From Bacteroidales bacterium (lineage in GTDB: Bacteria; Bacteroidota; Bacteroidia; Bacteroidales; UBA12077): a DNA stretch of 39,755 bases. This document shows, piece after piece, positions 16,445 to 23,837 of this stretch. Positions within the stretch are counted from its first letter, which is position 1. Each line of letters starts with the position of its first letter. Location: contig JAKSCO010000334.1 in the NCBI GenBank assembly GCA_022360575.1, positions 1-39,755 of the forward strand, read 5' to 3'. A program made the position numbers and the translations under genes. The notes beneath the pieces are model-generated. The model had not been told where the DNA came from. It ran no database searches and saw nothing but the letters and a program-made list of their open reading frames with translations.

Positions 16445-18091
16445 TCATTTTTCGAGGATAACATAAAACTTACTGCCTGTATTTACTTTAGAATTTACCG
16501 TAATTTTTCCTCCAACTTGCTCAATTGTTTTCTTTATTAGAGCCAACCCCATTCCTTCGCCATTTTGTATCTCGGGATTTACTCTGTAAAAAACATCAAA
16601 GATCTTATTTATTTGCTGTTCAGAAATCCCTACTCCATTATCGGCAATACAATAAACAACATTATTTTCGTCGATTGTTGAACTTATAGTAATTACTGAT
16701 TTTCGGTTTTGAGCTCTATATTTTATTGCATTATCAATTAAATTCGAAAAAACTTGATTTATCGAAACCTCATCAGTAAAACAAGATTCTAAATTGCCAA
16801 GCTCTATTTTTATACCTTGCTGCTTTATTGTATACTCAAATGTTTTAATAACATTACGCACCAAAATATTCATATCAACATTTACTTTATTGATTGCTGC
16901 TTGCCCCAAACGCGAAAGTTTTAGTAATGCAATTAATAGTTTATCTATTTTTTGCCCACTAACTTTTATAAAATTCATAATTTGAGGAATATCTCGCTCT
17001 AATAGCAATTTGATATCATCTTTATTATTAATAGCATTTCTACTATCAAATATTTTATCTGATAACTTATTCAGTGCTTTAAACATTTCGTCGCTAAAAC
17101 CTAAAATATTTACTACTGGCGAACGAATATCATGCGAAGTAACATATACAACCTGTTCTAGCTCCTTATTTTTATTAACAATATCCTGATTTAGTTTTTT
17201 TATTCGTTCTTCTGCTTTATTTCGGCTAAATGCATGTCCTATTATCTCGGTTATTGTTCTTAATATTGCTAAATCTTCGACTGTCCACTTATCTTTCTCG
17301 TAAATATTATTAATTGTTAAAAATCCCGATAACTCAGAATCTGAATAAAGCGGAATAGCTAAAAAATTAAAAACCTTATATCTTTCAAAAAGAGCCTTTT
17401 CGAATTTTGCTTCATCAGGCAACTCTCTGATGTCATCATAAAATATAAAATCAGAACTTTTAAGTATATCTAAACTATATTGTAAAAAATCTTTATCTAC
17501 CTCTTCTATTTTCATTCTCTCAATAGCACTTTCGCTAAACTGCTCGTTAGTTAATCTCACTTTATTGTTCTGAATAAATAACATTGTATAACGCTCGGCA
17601 TTAATAATATTTTTAAGCTCTTTTAATGTGTTATCAAGTTTTTTACTAAAATTTTCGGGAGAAATAAATTGTGTTGATATTTTAACTATCATTTTTTCGA
17701 TAGATATCCGTTTCTGAAGTTTCTCGTTTATCTGCTCTTGCTCTGTAACATCAAAAAACATTGTTATAACCCCTACTATCTCGCCTTCATCTGTTTTCCA
17801 CGGAATAGACGATACATTTATTATTCGAGTCGTATTATCTTTTGTGTGTATCTGAAGTTTATATTTCGAAATCTTTTTATTTTTCGATAATATTTTCTCT
17901 GCATCTTCGGCTAATATCAAATTGGTTATTTTTTCGCCCTGTATCTCGGGTACATTTGATTTAAACATACTAGCATAAGATTGATTGCAAAACTGAATTT
18001 TCCCTTTCAGATCAATCACAGCTAAGGCCTCGTGCATATTCTTTATTAGCTTATACTGATCTGTAAATTGTAAGTTTATAGTATCTTTCAT
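16445..18091 (-). CDS. PAS-GAF sensor histidine kinase
   Basis: 548 aa, with no membrane helix, so probably cytoplasmic. A PAS domain (about 11-115, ending VITMFFDVTEQEQ) is followed by a GAF domain (about 130-290), a short coiled coil and a HisKA domain with phospho-acceptor H320 in TSHDIRSPV. A complete HATPase domain follows: N-box N454 in NLIDNAIKY, DNGVG 484-488, and GEGMGLAL 511-518. This is the only intact kinase in the cluster and the natural phosphodonor for the receiver encoded just downstream. First gene of the six-gene leftward operon, divergent from 18483-19313 across a 391-bp spacer. Confidence 0.9.
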   Translation of the reverse strand: MKDTINLQFTDQYKLIKNMHEALAVIDLKGKIQFCNQSYASMFKSNVPEIQGEKITNLILAEDAEKILSKNKKISKYKLQIHTKDNTTRIINVSSIPWKTDEGEIVGVITMFFDVTEQEQINEKLQKRISIEKMIVKISTQFISPENFSKKLDNTLKELKNIINAERYTMLFIQNNKVRLTNEQFSESAIERMKIEEVDKDFLQYSLDILKSSDFIFYDDIRELPDEAKFEKALFERYKVFNFLAIPLYSDSELSGFLTINNIYEKDKWTVEDLAILRTITEIIGHAFSRNKAEERIKKLNQDIVNKNKELEQVVYVTSHDIRSPVVNILGFSDEMFKALNKLSDKIFDSRNAINNKDDIKLLLERDIPQIMNFIKVSGQKIDKLLIALLKLSRLGQAAINKVNVDMNILVRNVIKTFEYTIKQQGIKIELGNLESCFTDEVSINQVFSNLIDNAIKYRAQNRKSVITISSTIDENNVVYCIADNGVGISEQQINKIFDVFYRVNPEIQNGEGMGLALIKKTIEQVGGKITVNSKVNTGSKFYVILEK

Positions 18092-18482
18092 CCGCTTATA
18101 AGTTGTAGCCTGCCCAAAATTTTATTCACAGCTCAAATCTTATCACACATGCATTCATTTATTTCAGACATAACTGATTTTTCTTTTTAATTAGCTCGTA
18201 TTTACTGTCACTTTCGCCGAGTAGATATCAACAATTATTATATTTAATACGTAAGTTAACAATTATTTAAGTATATCACTTTATCATTCGGACAATAATA
18301 TAATTTTTATAAATCGCAGAAATATGGCTTAAGCCTATGTGCTTTTTTATATCTAAAATCAAATCTTTATATAACAAATATAGAATGCTAAAATATTTTT
18401 AACCCGAGACTTATAATATGCCTAAATAATTTTTGATTTTTTCTTTTTACATATTAAATTTAATAGAAAAAGCAAAAAATAG
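18092..18482. other. 391-bp divergent intergenic region
   Basis: AT-rich spacer between the kinase operon (leftward) and the paralogue gene at 18483 (rightward); it should hold both promoters. I found no perfect TTTG-N19-TAnnTTTG. TAATTTTTG near 18426 is a poor -7 candidate for the rightward gene. No ORF, RNA gene or clear inverted repeat is visible. Confidence 0.4.
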
Positions 18483-19313
18483 ATGAACCACAAGTATTTA
18501 ATTTTATGTTTTTTATTTTTCCCGATTTTTGTTTTTTCTCAACATGCAAGCAATTGTTATTATCTATATCCTACTCCAAATGAAATTAACGAAATCATTA
18601 AAAAAGAAGATTTAGCTTTTAACGAATCATTATTAAATCCCGAGAATAAAGTTTCTAATTACACCAACGATCAATCTATAAGTCTGAATTTAGGAATTTA
18701 TCTTGCCGATATGGCTTACTCAGCTTTTTTTGGGCAAATACATAAATTTAAAAGCTATCTGGGAGTTGTAAAGCAATTAACAAACCATCTGCTTATTTCG
18801 CCCGAAACAAAAGAAGAATTAATTAGTAATTTCATTAAACACTCAAACGATTTCGACTCTATATATCAGTTTACACACGATTATTATTATAGAATGATTA
18901 ACGAGCTAGAGCAAAACTACAGTGCCAGCGCCATGAGTTTAATTGTTGCCGGAGCTTATATCGAGTGTCTTTACATTGCATTAAATCTAACTAAATACGA
19001 AGAAGATAGCTCGTTAATACAAATTGTGGCTAAACAAAAATTTGCTTTCAACAATTTAATTAATTGCTGCGAATTTAAATCCCGAAACAAAGAAATCACA
19101 TCTATATTAAACGATTTATTAGAGATACAAGATATTTATAATAATGTAAGTATTCAGAAAGTTGAGATTTTACGAGTTGAACGCACCAACGACGAAAAAA
19201 TAACTCTCAGAGGAGGTCCTATACTAAAAATGAAACGTAAGGAATTTTACAAACTCAAAAAAACGATCTCGAGAGTCAGAAAAAAAATTGTCGAAACCAA
19301 TTATTCGATTTAA
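18483..19313 (+). CDS. Secreted paralogue of the lipoprotein at 11371-12249
   Basis: 276 aa. A cleavable signal peptide (residues 1-19, ending VFS-QH) replaces the lipobox of its relative. The mature helical domain matches the lipoprotein over its whole length, with the best blocks at YLYPTPNEINEII, LNLGIYLADMAY and IVAGAYIECLYIALN. The C-terminus is more basic (KMKRKEFYKLKKTISRVRKK). It is divergent from the sensor kinase gene, so the two paralogues bracket the kinase-pseudokinase-transporter genes. Function unknown. The pair probably arose by duplication and may form a periplasmic pair, one anchored and one soluble. Confidence 0.7.
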   Translation: MNHKYLILCFLFFPIFVFSQHASNCYYLYPTPNEINEIIKKEDLAFNESLLNPENKVSNYTNDQSISLNLGIYLADMAYSAFFGQIHKFKSYLGVVKQLTNHLLISPETKEELISNFIKHSNDFDSIYQFTHDYYYRMINELEQNYSASAMSLIVAGAYIECLYIALNLTKYEEDSSLIQIVAKQKFAFNNLINCCEFKSRNKEITSILNDLLEIQDIYNNVSIQKVEILRVERTNDEKITLRGGPILKMKRKEFYKLKKTISRVRKKIVETNYSI

Positions 19314-19353
19314 TTACCAATAATACATCTTTAATCGCCCTCGATTACTTATA

Positions 19354-19704
19354 TCAGATATTTATATTAAAATATTTCATAATCATTATATACAACCAAT
19401 ACGACAAAGCTGTAAGTATCATCGAAAGCAATAGTGCAAACCAAAAGTTAAGACCTGCTTTTACAAGCAACGGAAATGCTATTAAAAAGACATGACTGGG
19501 AATTACTGCCAACAATACATTCCACGAAAGACTTGATACTTTTTGCTCATTGTTGCTATCAATATAAAGCCAAATCATTGCTAAAATAGTTGTTAATGGC
19601 AACGAGGCATATATTGCTGCCATAATAGAGTTACGTTTACCTACTTCCGAAATCAGAACAACTAAAAGGGATGTAATCAGAACCTTTATTACAAATCGGA
19701 TCAT
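19354..19704 (-). CDS. DUF3147 family membrane protein
   Basis: 116 aa, almost wholly hydrophobic with four predicted helices. The opening IRFVIKVLITSLLVVLISEVGKR and ASLPLTTILAMIWLYID are typical of DUF3147, a small integral membrane family of unknown function. Convergent with the paralogue gene at 18483 and probably monocistronic. Confidence 0.75.
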   Translation of the reverse strand: MIRFVIKVLITSLLVVLISEVGKRNSIMAAIYASLPLTTILAMIWLYIDSNNEQKVSSLSWNVLLAVIPSHVFLIAFPLLVKAGLNFWFALLLSMILTALSYWLYIMIMKYFNINI

Positions 19705-19758
19705 AATATTTTATCGAAATTTAAAATTATCAATTATATCGGTCTTATTAAGCGATAC

Positions 19759-20313
19759 TTATTCGTCGATTATAATTTGCAGATGATCTAATAATCCTAT
19801 TACATGAGGATGTGAAAATCGAGCATTCTTTATTTTATTATTATCTGGAATAAATGAATAGTTTTGGGCTGTACGAAAGTCACACGATAAAAGTTTACAA
19901 TTTTCGAAGACACTATCTGTTAAATCGCAATGCGCAAAAACAGCCGAACTTAAATCTGAATCTACAAACTGCACTTCTTTCAATATACATTTCGAAAACA
20001 TGGTCTTTTTCAGATTATTCTTTTGAAAGAAACTAAAATTCAGAATACAATCTTTAAAATAAACCGAAAATATAAACCTTGAGCACTTACTAAAATCAAC
20101 TCCCAGCAACTTACAGTTTATAAACTTAACATTCGATAATACTGTATTATTTAATTGTGCTAAAGAAAAGTCGCACGATTCGAATGAGCAATCAAAAAAC
20201 TCGTATCCCAATAAATCGAGGTTAGCAAAGTTCGAATTCTTAAAAACACAATCGTGGTATTCTGTACAAGAATCATTAAAACTAAAGTTGATAAATTCTG
20301 AATTTTGTGCCAT
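19759..20313 (-). CDS. Pentapeptide-repeat protein (Qnr/McbG-like)
   Basis: 184 aa composed almost entirely of A(D/N)LXX-type pentapeptides (FKNSNFANLDL, FFDCSFESCDFSLAQL, FVDSDLSSAVFAHCDLTDSVFENCKL), which fold as a right-handed quadrilateral beta-helix. The C-terminal segment ARFSHPHVIGLLDHLQIII resembles the tail of Qnr and related DNA-gyrase-protecting proteins. Length (about 180 against about 215 for Qnr) also fits this class. Chromosomal relatives are common in Bacteroidota and mostly uncharacterised. Gyrase protection is possible but inferred. The 41-bp repeat array lies upstream. Confidence 0.8.
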   Translation of the reverse strand: MAQNSEFINFSFNDSCTEYHDCVFKNSNFANLDLLGYEFFDCSFESCDFSLAQLNNTVLSNVKFINCKLLGVDFSKCSRFIFSVYFKDCILNFSFFQKNNLKKTMFSKCILKEVQFVDSDLSSAVFAHCDLTDSVFENCKLLSCDFRTAQNYSFIPDNNKIKNARFSHPHVIGLLDHLQIIIDE

Positions 20314-20345
20314 ACAGGATAAAACTTAACTCATAAAATCCTTAG

Positions 20346-20376
20346 CAAAACTAACACTTTAAAAAAGAAAAGAAAA
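20346..20376 (-). promoter_or_regulatory. Candidate promoter of the pentapeptide-repeat gene
   Basis: On the minus strand TTTT (20373-20376) is followed by 19 bases and then TAGTTTTG (20346-20353), a perfect -7 element. Only the -33 element is off by one base. The predicted start is about 25 bases before the ATG at 20313. Confidence 0.5.
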
Positions 20377-20546
20377 TCATAGTCCAAATAAGTATCCTTT
20401 AATTTTTATCTCAGTATAACTGCCATTTTTAAAATACCTCATCCGGCTTATCTTGTCTCTGCTTTAGCTGATATAAAAGCAACACACGTGTTTATCGAAA
20501 TATCTTTTCGTTGATCGAAACAATTGCTCTAAAAGACTAAAAATTG

Positions 20547-20875
20547 CAGATTACGTAAAAACTCAATACTGAGTTAAGTCCAAAATCCCAGATTACGCAA
20601 AACTCAATACCGAGTTAAGTCCAAAATCCCAGATTACGTAAAACTCAATACTGAGTTAAGTCCAAAATCCCAGATTACGTAAAACTCAATACTGAGTTAA
20701 GCCCAAAATCCCAGATTACGCAAAACTCAATACTGAGTTAAGTCCAAAATCCCAGATTACGTAAAACTCAATACTGAGTTAAGCCCAAAATCCCAGATTA
20801 TGCAAAACTCAATACTGAGTTAAGTCCAAAATCCCAGATTACGCAAAACTCAATACCGAGTTAAGTCCAAAATTC
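20547..20875. repeat. Eight-copy 41-bp tandem repeat, each copy with a hairpin palindrome
   Basis: Units begin at 20547, 20589, 20630, 20671, 20712, 20753, 20794 and 20835; the first has one extra A and all other steps are exactly 41 bp. Each unit runs CAGATTACG(T/C)AAAACTC, AATACTGAGTTAAG(T/C)CC, AAAATCC. It contains the inverted repeat AACTCA-ATAC-TGAGTT (two copies have CCGAG). Copies with GTAA also contain the palindrome TTACGTAA. Variation is confined to a few C/T transitions. There are no spacers, so it is not CRISPR; 41 is not a multiple of 3, so it is not a protein repeat. It lies in a 652-bp gene-free region (20314-20965) between the small membrane-protein gene and the pentapeptide gene. 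Confidence 0.9.
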
Positions 20876-20883
20876 TATGTAAT

Positions 20884-20954
20884 AAAAAAACCAATAACCA
20901 CAGAATGCAGTTCACTAAATAGCTTAACTGATTTTTACTAATTTCTATTGGTTT
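20884..20954 (-). terminator. Possible terminator after the gene at 20966
   Basis: On the minus strand AAACCAATA (20946-20954) pairs with TATTGGTTT (20888-20896) and runs into a T tract. The loop is long (49 bases) but holds a smaller internal stem, CAGTT/AACTG. Moderate evidence only. Confidence 0.4.
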
Positions 20955-20965
20955 GTTCAACCACC

Positions 20966-21331
20966 TTATTCCTTTACTAACAATTGCGAATAATATTTCG
21001 ATAATATGTCTGATTCTTTTCTATTTTTAATTTCAGAATCTGAAAAAACAGAATTTTGAGAATAAAATAACAAATGCTTTCTTCCTTTACTATCTAATTG
21101 AGAAATATCACATCCTCGGGTCAATACCCAAACTTTCCATTTAACAATTAAATACGAATATGCAAAAATCGATGGAGCTATAGCAAATACCGGGATTACA
21201 GGTAAGAACTTAACACTCAAATCCGAATTAAGAAACAAAATAACTACACCACTCACACATGCTAAAAAAACTATAACTGTAGGTATTATAACCCACAAAT
21301 ATCCAATCATCAACGCCTTCCCTACTTTCAT
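20966..21331 (-). CDS. Hypothetical protein with two transmembrane helices
   Basis: 121 aa. Two hydrophobic helices (about residues 8-33 and 42-63) are followed by a basic cytoplasmic tail (KWKVWVLTRGCDISQLD..RKHLLFYSQ) of about 55 residues. The ATG at 21331 is the only sensible start. I do not recognise the family. Probably monocistronic. Confidence 0.55.
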   Translation of the reverse strand: MKVGKALMIGYLWVIIPTVIVFLACVSGVVILFLNSDLSVKFLPVIPVFAIAPSIFAYSYLIVKWKVWVLTRGCDISQLDSKGRKHLLFYSQNSVFSDSEIKNRKESDILSKYYSQLLVKE

Positions 21332-21561
21332 ATTTTTATTCTTTTTAATTGATATTTAAATGCTTTTTATATTTTCCCCCTATAATGAAATGTCTTTATT
21401 TATGGCTTGCACAAGTCACAAATATTTATACAATTATTTTAAGCTGTTATCAAAAATAGTTCTCGTTATGTGTTAAAACTAAACTACAAACAGCTTATAT
21501 GCTCAGAAATACAAATTAATCTTATTAAACTTTTATTTCAAATCTAAATTATATGTATACC

Positions 21562-21590
21562 AAAAAAGACAAGTCTTTTCAAACTTGTCT
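21562..21590 (-). terminator. Terminator of the tRNA operon
   Basis: Read on the minus strand: AGACAAGT, an eight-base loop, ACTTGTCT, then a run of T. It starts 5 bp after the tRNA-Pro discriminator base. Confidence 0.85.
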
Positions 21591-21595
21591 CTCTG

Positions 21596-21670
21596 TCGGG
21601 GTGGCAGGATTCGAACCTGCGACCTCCTGCTCCCAAAGCAGGCGCGATGACCGGGCTACGCTACACCCCG
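21596..21670 (-). tRNA. tRNA-Pro (TGG)
   Basis: Acceptor stem CGGGGTG/CACCCCG with discriminator A, anticodon TGG in loop CTTTGGGAG closed by CCTGC/GCAGG, T-arm CAGGTTCGAATCCTG. CCA is not encoded, as the next bases are CAG. Second gene of a two-tRNA operon. Confidence 0.95.
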
Positions 21671-21697
21671 AAAACTAATTTTCGTTAATCGAAAGTT

Positions 21698-21788
<91 letters not shown>

Positions 21789-21799
21789 AAAACGTTGCA

Positions 21800-21830
21800 C
21801 AAAAGTATAAAATTGATTTTTATTACCAAA
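21800..21830 (-). promoter_or_regulatory. Perfect Bacteroidota promoter of the tRNA operon
   Basis: On the minus strand TTTG (21827-21830), exactly 19 bases, then TACTTTTG (21800-21807): a full match to TTTG-N19-TAnnTTTG. The -7 element ends 12 bp before the tRNA-Ser 5' end. Confidence 0.85.
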
Positions 21831-21977
21831 AGAATCGAAGAAAAAGATTCAAGATTTTTTCCTTCGATTCCTATTAACCTTCATTTATAACACATTACCT
21901 CATATCATTTTTTTCAATAAAAAATAGAATGGTCGATTTTGTCTGTTATTTTGACAAAATATTTTAAGATTTGATCA

Positions 21978-22016
21978 CAAAAAAAGAGTTGACTCAATAT
22001 AGAATCAACTCTTTTG
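21978..22016 (-). terminator. Terminator after floA
   Basis: On the minus strand AAAAGAGTTGA (22005-22015), a 12-base loop, TCAACTCTTTT (21982-21992), then more T: a perfect 11-bp stem 20 bp past the floA stop. Confidence 0.9.
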
Positions 22017-22035
22017 TTATTGCAAGTATATTTTT

Positions 22036-23001
22036 TTAGTCTTTTTTTGGCTTCGATATCGAATCGCGCATTTTAGTATCGGCTTCAATATTCTTGAATT
22101 TATAATAATCCATAATACCTAAATTTCCTTGCTTAAAAGCTTCGGCCATTGCCAACGGAATTTTAGTTTCGGCCTCGATAACTTTAGCCCTCGCCTCTTG
22201 TGCTTTAGCTACCATTTCTTGTTCTTGAGCTACAGCCATTGCTCTTCGCTCTTCGGCTTTTGCTTGTGCAATATTTTTGTCAGCATTAGCCTGATCCATT
22301 TGTAATACAGCTCCAATATTCTTTCCTATATCAATATCGGCGATATCAATAGATAATATCTCGAAAGCAGTACCAGCATCTAAGCCTTTTTCTAATACTA
22401 CTCGCGATATTGAATCGGGATTTTCTAATACTTCTTTATGAGACTCGGCAGAACCTATAGACGAAACACAACCTTCGCCTACACGAGCTAAAACGGTATC
22501 TTCGCCAGCACCACCAACCAATTGCTTAATGTTTGCTCTTACTGTAACACGAGCTTTACAAATTAACTGTATACCATCTTTTGCCACAGCTGTAACCGGA
22601 GGAGTATCGATAACTTTCGGATTAACCGACATTTGTACTGCTTCTAGTACATTACGTCCAGCCAAATCAATTGCTGTAGCCATATTAAACGGCAAATCAA
22701 TATTTGCTTTTTCTGCCGAAACTAATGCATGAACAACATCAGCAACCCTTCCTCCTGCTAAAAAGTGGGCTTCTAAATCATTTCTATTTAAGCTTAGTCC
22801 AGCCTTGGTTCCTTCAATCATTGCTCTAACAATAATTGATGGAGGAACTTTTCGCCATCTCATAAATACTAACTGTAAAAGCGAAATTCGAACTCCTGAT
22901 ACCAGAGCCTGAAACCATAAATTAATTGGTATTAAATACAAAAACAAATAAAGTAGGATAATTACTCCTACAATTATTCCTAACAAAGGTAAAATTGCCA
23001 T
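22036..23001 (-). CDS. floA: Flotillin-like protein FloA
   Basis: 321 aa, the normal FloA (formerly YqfA/UPF0365) length. An N-terminal membrane segment (residues about 5-28) is followed by the conserved [13 protein letters not shown] and [18 protein letters not shown] regions, a PHB/SPFH-like domain ([20 protein letters not shown]) and an Ala/Glu-rich helical tail ([18 protein letters not shown]). It scaffolds membrane microdomains. Its gene follows nfeD by 7 bp, the usual floA-nfeD partnership, in an operon that begins with clpS. Confidence 0.97.
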   Translation of the reverse strand: MAILPLLGIIVGVIILLYLFLYLIPINLWFQALVSGVRISLLQLVFMRWRKVPPSIIVRAMIEGTKAGLSLNRNDLEAHFLAGGRVADVVHALVSAEKANIDLPFNMATAIDLAGRNVLEAVQMSVNPKVIDTPPVTAVAKDGIQLICKARVTVRANIKQLVGGAGEDTVLARVGEGCVSSIGSAESHKEVLENPDSISRVVLEKGLDAGTAFEILSIDIADIDIGKNIGAVLQMDQANADKNIAQAKAEERRAMAVAQEQEMVAKAQEARAKVIEAETKIPLAMAEAFKQGNLGIMDYYKFKNIEADTKMRDSISKPKKD

Positions 23002-23008
23002 ATTCTTT

Positions 23009-23476
23009 TTATTTAAGTGATTTTACTATAATTTGAGTTCCCTCAACTTTTTTTACTTGTATTTTTGTTTTAGGATTTATCATCGAATCAATAGATTTTG
23101 CTTCGTAAAGCTTATCGTTAATTGATACTTTTCCGTAAGGACTTAAACGAGTAACAGCCTCTCCTTCGGTTCCTATTTGTATCTTATCTTCGAGCGATTC
23201 GCTTACTTTGCCTTCAACTTTTGTTTTCAATCCTATTTTATTCCATGTGTTAGATCGTAACATAAATATTACTGACACTATGGAGACTATTGCTGTAGAT
23301 AATAATATATAATGTCCCGTAGGAGATCCGTATTGTTTATATCCAAAATAAACACCAACGACTACACAAATTACTCCAGCGATACCTGCGACTGTAACTC
23401 CGGGAATAATTAAAAATTCAACATAAAATAATATAATACCTAAAATAATAAGGAAAATAATTGCGGTTAACGACAT
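23009..23476 (-). CDS. NfeD-like membrane protein (short form)
   Basis: 155 aa from the ATG at 23476, 11 bp after the clpS stop; an in-frame ATG at 23530 would overlap clpS by 44 bp and adds a hydrophilic, unconserved leader, so it is rejected. About three transmembrane helices ([37 protein letters not shown]) are followed by a C-terminal NfeD OB-fold ([24 protein letters not shown]). It lacks the ClpP-like protease domain of long NfeD proteins. It acts with FloA in the membrane. Confidence 0.88.
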   Translation of the reverse strand: MSLTAIIFLIILGIILFYVEFLIIPGVTVAGIAGVICVVVGVYFGYKQYGSPTGHYILLSTAIVSIVSVIFMLRSNTWNKIGLKTKVEGKVSESLEDKIQIGTEGEAVTRLSPYGKVSINDKLYEAKSIDSMINPKTKIQVKKVEGTQIIVKSLK

Positions 23477-23486
23477 ATTTATATTT

Positions 23487-23768
23487 TTAATCAAATGAAA
23501 CTGTAAGTTCTCTCTCAACCAATTTGTCATACATCGGCTTTAATCGAATATAATGTCCTTTTTTTATACTACACGACCCTCGATAATGAACTAAATAAGT
23601 ACATTGTTCTGCTTGTATAGGTTCGTGTTTGCATATATCAACTAATGAATTGATAACATATTCAAAGTCATGAATGTCATCATTATGTAAAATTAATGAA
23701 CAATTTTTTCCTTTTTGAGAAGCTTTTTTTACATCATTATTTTCATCAAAATCACTCTTCTTATTCAT
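23487..23768 (-). CDS. clpS: ClpS adaptor
   Basis: 93 aa. LILHNDDIHDFEYVINSLVD and YLVHYRGSCSIKKG match the ClpS fold (L.NDD..TMEFVV, the A..M..VH..G helix and loop). The NDD acids and the VH.G histidine line the N-degron pocket. ClpS hands N-end-rule substrates to ClpA/ClpC-ClpP. A charged N-terminal tail of about 20 residues precedes the domain. First gene of clpS-nfeD-floA, 69 bp downstream of the PD40/SPOR gene. Confidence 0.85.
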   Translation of the reverse strand: MNKKSDFDENNDVKKASQKGKNCSLILHNDDIHDFEYVINSLVDICKHEPIQAEQCTYLVHYRGSCSIKKGHYIRLKPMYDKLVERELTVSFD

Positions 23769-23837
23769 AATTTCTTAATTGATTTTCAAAGGTTCTAATA
23801 TACAATATATTTTTAATAAAAAACTGTTTTGTATATG

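Noticed and set aside
20547..20875. CRISPR array
   Set aside because: The 41-bp units abut directly with no variable spacers, and no cas gene is in the window.
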